From NCBI GenBank assembly GCA_013306675.1, contig JABLUY010000390.1, forward strand, positions 1-21,238: DNA of 21,238 nt, in the 5' to 3' direction. The translations under genes were made by a program, and so were the position numbers. This DNA is from Thraustochytrium sp. TN22. Its lineage: Eukaryota > Sar > Bigyra > Thraustochytrida > Thraustochytriidae. Positions 15,306 through 21,238 of this stretch are shown piece by piece. The notes under the pieces were generated by a model. It worked only from the letters and a program-made list of their open reading frames with translations. It searched no databases and was not told the DNA's origin. Position 1 is the stretch's first letter, and each line of letters opens with the position of its first letter.

Positions 15306-17171
15306 TCAGCTCCGTAGCGCCATGTCCCAGTAATGCGCTACGCCAAGCCCGGCCAAGTACTGGCGGGCCTCCTCAGGCGTGGCAAATTCGCGGAACTCGA
15401 AGCGCTTCGGCCAAGCCTTGGCCGGCACGGTCCCTTGCCACACCTTGACGCAGGCGTTGCCGGCCGTGCCGTCGGGGTCCCACTTGATGCGCTTGAGCAT
15501 TTGCTTCTCGAACTGGCGCAACCGCTTCGGGCCGCCCTCGGCCACGACCAGGTTGCACGGCTTGCTCACGCCATTCTCCAGCTCCGCGACCCCCGCCACA
15601 ATCACCACGCACCCGGTCAGCAGCAGCTTCTGCGCGTTCGCGTCCATCTTGAAGCGGTTCGACGCGGCGACCGCGGCCGGCGACGTCAGGTTGTCCACGC
15701 GGTACAGCGCCACCTCGGGAGGCCCCTGCGAGTCCTCCGCCACCTTGCGCAGCTTCTTGTCCCACTTCTCCTGCGGCGTGCTCTTGTTCGCCTGGTTGCG
15801 CATCTCGTGGTCGCGGATGCGCTCCTGCGTTTGCCGCCGGGCCTCCGCCTCCATCTTGGTCGGGTCCAGGATTGCCGAGTCGCCCATGACGCGCATGAAG
15901 TTGCTCAACTTCACCTTGGGTGGCGGCGGCGGGATCAGCCCGGCCGCAATGCGGTCGTGCTCCTCCTGCTGCTTCTCGCGCCGCGCCTGCCGCCGCCGCC
16001 GCTTGCGCTCCTCCTTGGTTAGGTACAGCGGGATGGGCGGCGCGGGCCGCTTCGGGATGATCGATGTCTCCACCGCCGGGTGCTGCACCAGCCTTAGCGT
16101 GCGGATCGCCTCGGCGCGCAGATCCGCGTACCCCACGCTCCACGCGCTACCCTCCGCCTCGGTCTGGGTGTCCTGCTGCCGCGGCTCCTCCTCGAGGTCG
16201 GCCTCGCGAGTCACCGTCTCCTCGACCGCCTCGGACGGCGAGCTTGTACTCGCTAGCGCTGGCGCGGCAACGTCCTCCTCTGGCGGCTCTTGTTGCTCCT
16301 CGCGCTTCAGGACTGCGCGCAGCCGCCGCTTCCTGCACAGCTGGTCATCCCACCACTCCATGCGGGGCGGCGGCGGCCTGTGCAGAATGGACATGCGCTC
16401 CTCCGCGCTGCTGCTGTTGCTGCTACCATTGCTGCTGCTCGCCACCTGCTCCTGCGGCGCCACCGGCTGCTGGCCGTCCAGCAGCTGTCTAAAGTGCCGA
16501 CGCTTGTCGCGGTCGCGCCTGCTGCGGGCGTACTCGCGCCGCGCCTCCTGCTCACGCTGCTCCTTGGCCGCCTCGATGAAGGTTCCCTGCGGAACGATCT
16601 TGAAGGCGCGCTGCTGCTTGGCCGCCCGCTTGCGCGCCCAATGCTGCATCGGGTCCTCCTCCTCCACCTCCGCGAGCTCGTCTGCCCCGCGCTCGCGCTG
16701 CTGGACGTCCTCTCGGCCGTCCATCCCGTAAGCAAGGTATGGGTTCGACGTCAGCCCGCTCATGCTGGTCGCCGGCTTGCGCGCCGCGTCCTCGTCCTCC
16801 TCGGCCCTGCGTGCGCGCTTGACGCCGCTGGCCGCGGGCGCCTCCGCCGCGTCCACCTCGGCTGGGGCCTCCGCCTTGCGCTTGGCGCCGGCGGCCTCGG
16901 CCGGTTCGGCCTTGCGGGCTTTCTTGGCCTTCTTGGCCAGCTTCTTCTGCTTGAGCAGCTCCATCTGGCTGCGCAGCGCCTCGGCGCGTCGCCGCGCCTC
17001 CTCCGCGCTCATGCGCGCGGCCTCGTCGTCCTCATGGCCGCCGCCGCCCGGGCCTGCGCCTGCGCCCGGGCCTGCGCCTGCGCTCGCGCCGCCTGCGGCT
17101 GGCGGGCCGTCCGTCGCGCCGGCCGCGCCGCCCTCGCCGGCCGCCGCCGCCGCTGCCGCGTCGCCGGCCAT
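15306..17171 (-). CDS. PRPF3: U4/U6 small nuclear ribonucleoprotein Prp3
   Basis: A 621-residue homologue of Prp3, a component of the U4/U6 di-snRNP and U4/U6.U5 tri-snRNP that contacts U4/U6 RNA in spliceosome assembly. The PRP3 domain runs from about residue 170 to 480. It includes EEDPMQHW (171-178), FKIVPQGTFIEAAKEQ (190-205), HPAVETSIIP (364-373), PLYLTKEERKR (381-391) and PKVKLSNFMRVMGDSAILDPTK (418-439). The C-terminal DUF1115-type domain (about 485-621) has VALYRVDNL, ANAQKLLLTGCVVIV, LVVAEGGPK, KRIKWDPD and ends in HYWDMALRS, as in the human and yeast proteins. Residues 1-130 are Ala/Gly-rich and then Lys-rich with a coiled-coil-like segment; no N-terminal PWI domain is evident. A single exon. 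Identification is very secure. Confidence 0.95.
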   Translation of the reverse strand: MAGDAAAAAAAGEGGAAGATDGPPAAGGASAGAGPGAGAGPGGGGHEDDEAARMSAEEARRRAEALRSQMELLKQKKLAKKAKKARKAEPAEAAGAKRKAEAPAEVDAAEAPAASGVKRARRAEEDEDAARKPATSMSGLTSNPYLAYGMDGREDVQQRERGADELAEVEEEDPMQHWARKRAAKQQRAFKIVPQGTFIEAAKEQREQEARREYARSRRDRDKRRHFRQLLDGQQPVAPQEQVASSSNGSSNSSSAEERMSILHRPPPPRMEWWDDQLCRKRRLRAVLKREEQQEPPEEDVAAPALASTSSPSEAVEETVTREADLEEEPRQQDTQTEAEGSAWSVGYADLRAEAIRTLRLVQHPAVETSIIPKRPAPPIPLYLTKEERKRRRRQARREKQQEEHDRIAAGLIPPPPPKVKLSNFMRVMGDSAILDPTKMEAEARRQTQERIRDHEMRNQANKSTPQEKWDKKLRKVAEDSQGPPEVALYRVDNLTSPAAVAASNRFKMDANAQKLLLTGCVVIVAGVAELENGVSKPCNLVVAEGGPKRLRQFEKQMLKRIKWDPDGTAGNACVKVWQGTVPAKAWPKRFEFREFATPEEARQYLAGLGVAHYWDMALRS

Positions 17172-17265
17172 CCTGGCGCGCTCGGGGTCTTCGTTGTTGG
17201 TCTGCGGCGCCGTGGCGGCGCAGAAGCACGAGCTGGCTCAGGAGAGAGCGAGCACGCCAGGCAAT

Positions 17266-17320
17266 CAAGGCAAGGCAAGGCAAGGCAAGGCAAGGCAAGG
17301 CAAGGCATGGCAAGGCATGC
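17266..17320 (-). repeat. CCTTG pentanucleotide microsatellite upstream of Prp3
   Basis: Eight perfect 5-bp units (CAAGG on the + strand, CCTTG on the Prp3 coding strand), followed by units with A-to-T changes. The gene-proximal edge is about 95 bases from the Prp3 ATG. A related purine-rich patch without clear periodicity lies at about 19858-19892. Confidence 0.9.
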
Positions 17321-17630
17321 AGCCGGCGGACGACTCGATGGACGACAAGATTGCTCCCGTGGCTGGTCGATTGTTGATCCGTCCACTGATTTTGCACGCA
17401 CGAAGCGCTGCACCTTTGGCGTCGTCTTCGAGCACATCACGATGGCTGTCTGAAGGCGATTCGCGCCATGGAGAAGGCAGACGAAGGCAGGAGGCAGATG
17501 ATTTGAGGTTCGTCCGTGGTGCTCCTCTTTTGCATCGCTGAGCCTCTTCTTCGTCGCACGAAACGCCTGGTGGTGCCCGGTACCAAGCAAAGAAAGAGAT
17601 GTGTTCATCGTACAGGAAAAGAAGACACGT

Positions 17631-17691
17631 GTTGGCATGTGTCGGCCGCGTGTGCTGGCACGTGCCGGCCGCGTGTGTTGGCATGGGTCGG
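17631..17691. repeat. 23-bp minisatellite, 2.7 copies
   Basis: Units begin at 17631, 17654 and 17677. The first two differ at three positions and the third breaks off after about 15 bases. The array contains a 10-bp perfect palindrome GGCACGTGCC at 17657-17666 with an E-box/G-box core CACGTG; a second CACGTG overlaps the left edge near 17626. Confidence 0.8.
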
Positions 17692-17710
17692 TCCCCATCC
17701 CGGCAAATAT

Positions 17711-17782
17711 CTCGGGGTGCGCAGTTGTCTCGGCGTGCGCAGTGGTCTCGGCGTGCGCCGTTGTCTTGGCATGCGCCGTTAG
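17711..17782. repeat. 18-bp minisatellite, four copies, spanning a stop codon
   Basis: Units start at 17711, 17729, 17747 and 17765, each 18 bp, with consensus CTCGGCGTGCGCAGTTGT and one to four changes per unit. The TAA stop of the transporter lies inside the unit at 17765-17782. Because 18 is a multiple of three, the array could be read through in any frame without a frameshift. Confidence 0.85.
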
Positions 17783-19215
17783 CGAGAAGAAGTGGAAGAT
17801 GAAGAGGCGTCGACTTCCTCCTGGCGAGACACGAGGACGGCGACGCGCGAGACGATGACGGCGTCGATGAGGATCTGCATGAGGTGGCAGACGACGACCG
17901 GGATGGTGACGAGGCCGGCGGAGCCAATGGCTTCCTCGGGCAGAAACTGGAGAATGGTGATGGCAACCGGAAGCGTCTTCTGGGAGCAGGTAATGACGAC
18001 GGCAGTCTTCTCCGGCAGCGGCAAGCGCAGGACAAAGTGCGCAAAGACGAAGTTGAATGCGAGGTAGAAGATGTGTATTGCGACGGCGGTGGCCCACATG
18101 GTGACGAAGGAGACGCCGTCGACCTGCTGGAAGGACTCGGCGCTGGAGGAGATCTTCATCCAGGGAATGAGCACAAGCATCACGGAGGAGAGGACCTTGA
18201 GCTCGGTACTGAAGCGCTTGACGACCTTGGCGACGATCTTGATCGCGCCCAGCGCCTTGCCGACGACCAGCGGCACGAGGATGGTGAAGATGAGCTGCAG
18301 AATGATGGGCACCGGGTCCACGGAGACGTCGACTTCCTCGGCCCCGGCGTTGGATCCGGCGGGCTGGTGCTGCTCGTAGACCGAGAGCGCGCTGGAAACG
18401 AAGAGCGGCGCGGTGAAGACGCCGACAACGTTGGTGGTCACGGTGAGCATGAGCGAGAGCGCAACGTTGCCCTTGGCCTGGCCCACGAGAATGGGTCCGC
18501 TGGAGAGCGTCGTTGGCATGCTGCAAAAGAGCGCCAGGCCAATGGAGAACTCGGCGATGCTACCATACTTGCCGAGGATGACGACGTAGCTGAGGCAGGT
18601 GGTCACGAAGAGGATGGAGATGAAGCCATAGAGGCCGGCCTTCCACGCCGAGGCCGCCTTCTTGATGGCATCCGTCTTGAGCTTGAGCCCAGAGATGAGG
18701 AAGATGCCCGTGACCAGGAGCGAGCCGATGTCGTCCCATACGCACAGGCTGGACGTGAAGCAGGCGCCGCCCAGGTCCACGTTGTTAGCCAGCGTGCCGG
18801 GGCGCGGCACAAAGTAGCCGATGATGATGAAGAAGATGAGCAGCAGCGGCAGGTGCCACTTGAGCAGCCACGCCTTGGTCTTGCGCGCCAGGCGCAGCGG
18901 CGTGGACTCCTCGCGCCGCCCCTCGCCGCCGCCCTTGCCGCCTCTGGGCCCGTCCTTGCCATCGGCCGACCGCTGTGCCTCTGCGTCGTCGTTCTGCGCC
19001 GGGTCCACGGCGCCCGCGCTGGACAGCAGGCGCTCGCCGCCGGCGTCGACGTTGTCCACCTCGGAGGCGGCGTGGCGGTCGCCGGCCTGCTCGCTGTCGC
19101 CGCCCTCGTGGCGCAGCGCCTCCATGCTCGCCTGCTGCCGCGTCTCCGGCTCGGCCGTCGGCGCGGGGTGCTCCGCGGCCGCGCCCTGCTCCCGCCGCCC
19201 GCCCGCCTCCAGCAT
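17779..19215 (-). CDS. SLC10A7-like bile acid:sodium symporter family membrane protein
   Basis: A 478-residue membrane protein of the SBF-like (SLC10A7/YfeH) group. Residues 1-115 are hydrophilic, acidic and low complexity. The transport core follows with roughly nine or ten hydrophobic segments, beginning at 116-137 (WLLKWHLPLLLIFFIIIGYF). Other segments lie near 162-177, 192-212, 222-232, 250-275, 302-325, 338-352, 367-396, 405-424 and 432-463. Family motifs are GLKLK (176-180), CSMPTTLSSG (231-240) with the following GNVALSLMLTVTTNVVGVFTAPL, and CSQKTLPVA (410-418). Metazoan SLC10A7 affects cell calcium and glycan handling; bacterial relatives are poorly characterised, so the substrate is unknown. 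The frame stays open 21 codons upstream of the ATG at 19215, back to a stop, so an upstream exon joined near 19270 is conceivable. The C-terminus is a Ser-rich tail. Confidence 0.88.
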   Translation of the reverse strand: MLEAGGRREQGAAAEHPAPTAEPETRQQASMEALRHEGGDSEQAGDRHAASEVDNVDAGGERLLSSAGAVDPAQNDDAEAQRSADGKDGPRGGKGGGEGRREESTPLRLARKTKAWLLKWHLPLLLIFFIIIGYFVPRPGTLANNVDLGGACFTSSLCVWDDIGSLLVTGIFLISGLKLKTDAIKKAASAWKAGLYGFISILFVTTCLSYVVILGKYGSIAEFSIGLALFCSMPTTLSSGPILVGQAKGNVALSLMLTVTTNVVGVFTAPLFVSSALSVYEQHQPAGSNAGAEEVDVSVDPVPIILQLIFTILVPLVVGKALGAIKIVAKVVKRFSTELKVLSSVMLVLIPWMKISSSAESFQQVDGVSFVTMWATAVAIHIFYLAFNFVFAHFVLRLPLPEKTAVVITCSQKTLPVAITILQFLPEEAIGSAGLVTIPVVVCHLMQILIDAVIVSRVAVLVSRQEEVDASSSSTSSR

Positions 19216-19952
19216 CGCTGCGCACCCGCCGGCGTAGTTGGTCTGGATGCCGCGCAGCTCGGCGCTCGTCTCAGGTCAGGAATGGACCAAGGGCGAGGGC
19301 GGCGACGGCGGCGACGGCGACGTCGACCTGGGCGCCTTCAAGCCGCCGGCGCTGGCCTCGATCGCTGCCTGCAAAGGCCCAGGCCGGCCTCCTGGCTCGC
19401 TGGCTGCGGCGTGGAATTTGCGCGGCCGTCTGTCGCACGAGATGGACGGTGGCGAACCCGTGGGCGGCAATGACGATTGTGATGACGACGCCGCATCGTC
19501 TGACGATCATCAGCTAAAATTAGCTAAAAAGGGCCGGGTCGACGTCGACTCCCAAGTGCTGGGTCAGCTGCGGCGAGTTCCTGGCGAGTGCCATGCCGCG
19601 ACGTCGATCGGTCGGCGACTCGGCTGGTCGCCGGTTCGCCGGCCAGCCAACAACAGCCACTGAGCCACCGCCGATGCGCGACCACCGGCGAGTCGCTCGC
19701 TGGCACTGTACTACGGCACGGCGTCACCCGCAGTTCGGCTGCTCATGGGGTCAGCTCACAACAGCATGGCGTAAGTTACAGATCGGCCAAGCAGGTCTGC
19801 GAGAAGCAACACAACACAAAGAGAGAGAGCGTGGTGGACGTAGTATTCTCTGTCAGGAAAGGCAAGGCGAGGCAAGGAAAAGGGCAAGAAAATGGTAAGA
19901 TAGTCACCTCAACAGAGCTTGGTGATGCCTCTCTCTCTTCCATCAGCAGAAG

Positions 19953-20022
19953 GCATCGACAAAATGTCAAGCATTGGTTGGTGTTGAGTTGCCGCGTCGT
20001 GCATTGGGGCGCGCGTGGTCGC
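19953..20022 (-). repeat. extra copy of the MED6 3'-terminal segment (distal copy)
   Basis: The segment aligns with 20159-20229 over about 70 bp with roughly 85 percent identity by eye. On the - strand it reads NARRGNSTPTNA followed by TGA, against NATRGYSTPTND followed by TGA at the real MED6 end, so even the stop position is kept. Confidence 0.75.
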
Positions 20023-20049
20023 AGGGCAAGACAGGGGTGCTGGCCGTGG

Positions 20050-20095
20050 GCAATGTCATCATTGGTTGGTGCGAGGTCTTCGTAGCCGCGGAGTA
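20050..20095 (-). repeat. extra copy of the MED6 3'-terminal segment (middle, partial copy)
   Basis: It shares the core CATTGGTTGGTG (starting at 20060) with the two other copies, and encodes RGYEDLAPTNDD on the - strand against RGYSTPTND at the MED6 end. It carries a small insertion and no stop at the corresponding place. Confidence 0.6.
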
Positions 20096-20175
20096 CGCTT
20101 GGTCGTACCACCAGGACTTGGCGCAAGCTCTCTTTCTCCGAAGGCTCTAAAAAGGTTTGCATCGACCACAAGACG

Positions 20176-21238
20176 TCAATCATTGGTTGGTGTTGAGTAG
20201 CCGCGTGTTGCATTGGAGCGCGCGGTCGCGGCGGGTGGAGGAGGCCCGTTGGGGAGGAACTTGGTGACGAGATAGCTAAGAAGGCCCTTGACCTGGTCGT
20301 CTGCAGAGCGCGCGCGCCTGGTGAGCGCCAATCGGCGCTGTGCTGTGCCCGGGTTGGCCGGGGATGGCAAAAAGGAGGCGAAGGAGCTGGAGGATAGGGA
20401 GTGTTGCGGCGGCTGCGGCGTGAGGTGCGCAGAGGTGCCGGCCTGCTTGTCGGAGGCGGGCTGCGAAGACAGGGCCAGCTGCTGCTGGTGCTGCAAGGGC
20501 GAAGAGTTGCGCGCGACCGAATCTGAGCGCAGGCGGCGCATGGAGGTGGCCTCGGAGCCAACCGGCGTGCCCGGAAGCGATTGCGTGAGGCCCGCGAGCG
20601 AGGAGGCGGCAGGTCGCGCGGGGTCCAGCAGCGCGGCGCCTGGCGCGTCGTGCACGGAGGCGCAGAGGCCGGCGAGGCTGGAGAGCGCGCTATCGAGGCG
20701 CAGTGCGCACTGCCCGAGGCGCGCCTGCAGCAGAGCGCGCAGCACGGGCGCCTCGTAGACGCGGTTATCTAGGATGTAATACACGGCGAGGCGCTGCACG
20801 AGCGTCCGCGAGAAGCGGCGCTGCTTGAGCACGACAAAGAGTGAGTCGAAGCGCGCCTCGCACAGTGTGAACTCGATGCCCTTCATGAGCACGAGCGCCT
20901 GCGGCGCCAGCTGCCGCTTGCGCAGCACCTCGTTGTTGCACGCCGGCTCGTAAAACGGCGACCGCGCAAAGTACTCGAGCGCGTTCTCGGCCGTCACGGG
21001 CCCGCACAGCCGCAAGAAGCTGGCGTCCTCGAAACCGTCCTCGCCGCGCGCCGCCTTGCGCTTGGCCGCCGCGGCCGCCGCGGCCGCGTCGCTGGCGTCC
21101 TCTTCCTCCTCCTCTTGCAGTCGGCGGCGGCGCGCGTCTCCACCTCCGCCAGCGTTGGCAGCAGCAGCGTCAGCAGCAGCATTAGCAGCAGCAGCAGCAG
21201 CAGCAGCAGCGCCTGCCGCAGCAGCAGCAGCTGCAGCG
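20176..21238 (-). CDS. MED6: Mediator complex subunit 6 (MED6), 5' end outside the window
   Basis: MED6 is a head-module subunit of Mediator, which links transcription factors to RNA polymerase II. The conserved domain reads FEDASFLRLCGP (about 21045-21000), NALEYFARSPFYEPACNNEVLRKR (about 20985-20915), LMKGIEFTLCEARFDSLFVVLKQRR and LAVYYILDNRVYEAPVLRALLQARL (ending near 20720). These match the family's LDYF..SPFYD..CNNE and YYII...IYQAP motifs. The C-terminal 150 or so residues are Ser/Pro/Gln-rich, with DDQVKGLLSYLVTKFLPNG near the end, and lack similarity. Upstream of the conserved domain the frame stays open to the window edge through an Ala-rich, acidic extension encoded partly by a GCT repeat, so no start is visible and at least part of the gene is missing. 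The usual Trp just before the first motif is Phe here. Identification is strong. Confidence 0.85.
   Translation of the reverse strand, partial: AAAAAAAAGAAAAAAAAANAAADAAAANAGGGGDARRRRLQEEEEEDASDAAAAAAAAKRKAARGEDGFEDASFLRLCGPVTAENALEYFARSPFYEPACNNEVLRKRQLAPQALVLMKGIEFTLCEARFDSLFVVLKQRRFSRTLVQRLAVYYILDNRVYEAPVLRALLQARLGQCALRLDSALSSLAGLCASVHDAPGAALLDPARPAASSLAGLTQSLPGTPVGSEATSMRRLRSDSVARNSSPLQHQQQLALSSQPASDKQAGTSAHLTPQPPQHSLSSSSFASFLPSPANPGTAQRRLALTRRARSADDQVKGLLSYLVTKFLPNGPPPPAATARSNATRGYSTPTND
21160..21238 (-). repeat. GCT (CAG) trinucleotide repeat encoding poly-Ala in the MED6 N-terminal extension
   Basis: An interrupted AGC/CAG array on the + strand with its longest pure run at about 21184-21210. 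In the MED6 frame it reads as Ala codons, broken by Asn, Asp and Gly. It runs off the window end. Confidence 0.85.

Larger units (their letters stand above)
17172..17778. other. intergenic: Prp3 5' flank and transporter 3' flank, rich in tandem repeats
   Basis: No gene recognised. Three tandem arrays are present: a 5-bp array at 17266-17320, a 23-bp array at 17631-17691 and an 18-bp array at 17711-17782 that overlaps the transporter stop codon. The stretch 17330-17620 is not repetitive and probably contains the Prp3 promoter. Confidence 0.6.
19216..20175. other. intergenic: transporter 5' flank and MED6 3' flank
   Basis: No recognisable gene. An acidic/Gly-rich open frame at 19238-19663 on the + strand has no motif and I treat it as chance. 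Near MED6 the region holds two extra copies of the MED6 C-terminal coding segment (19953-20022 and a shorter one at about 20050-20095). A purine-rich patch occurs at about 19815-19895. Confidence 0.55.

Noticed and set aside
17009-18526. 505-codon - strand frame with AHAETT repeats
   Set aside because: It is out of frame with the transporter and Prp3 genes; the repeats are only the 18-bp minisatellite read in another frame.
17884-19473. 529-codon + strand frame opposite the transporter
   Set aside because: The - strand frame has well-formed membrane segments and SBF motifs; the + frame is Asp/Gly/Arg-rich without motifs.

Overview
The window reads as nuclear DNA of a GC-rich, intron-poor unicellular eukaryote. 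Three core eukaryotic families support this: the spliceosomal protein Prp3, Mediator subunit 6 and an SPX-domain protein. So do one convincing GT-AG spliceosomal intron and a piggyBac-derived gene. The long Ala/Gly/Pro low-complexity tracts and a TPR protein of the kinesin-light-chain/nephrocystin-like type would suit a marine protist or alga (stramenopile, haptophyte or similar). The sequence alone does not fix the lineage. I see no prokaryotic operon, viral gene, CRISPR array, rRNA or tRNA.

Layout. The left part is read on the + strand: a piggyBac-transposase-derived protein (56-3685, possibly open at its 5' side), a class I SAM-dependent methyltransferase (4236-5081), a 2.7 kb stretch with no recognisable gene, and an SPX-domain protein (7781-10009) whose 27-nt first coding exon is separated by a 426-nt intron. 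The right part is read on the - strand, in transcription order: MED6 (21238-20176, open at the window edge), an SLC10A7-like transporter (19215-17779), Prp3 (17171-15306) and a TPR-array protein (14166-11158). The two blocks converge between 10010 and 11157. That interval contains a decayed, frameshifted copy of the 3' end of the Prp3 gene, a clean 11-bp hairpin and little else.

How the genes relate. They do not form one pathway. SPX proteins sense inositol pyrophosphates and phosphate status, Prp3 is a U4/U6 snRNP component, MED6 is a Mediator head subunit, and the SLC10A7-like protein is a membrane transporter. The most unusual items are (1) the piggyBac-derived gene, which keeps the transposase layout but appears to have lost the catalytic aspartates; (2) the TPR protein, which joins a TIR/HET-like N-terminal region to 14 near-identical 42-residue repeats and so looks like a receptor-type protein; (3) the duplicated Prp3 3' end; (4) three copies of the MED6 C-terminal coding segment; and (5) short tandem repeats, pyrimidine-rich or CTCG-type on the coding strand, in the 5' regions of several genes.

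Limits. All family calls come from reading the proteins by eye. Transcription starts, UTRs and poly(A) sites could not be established.
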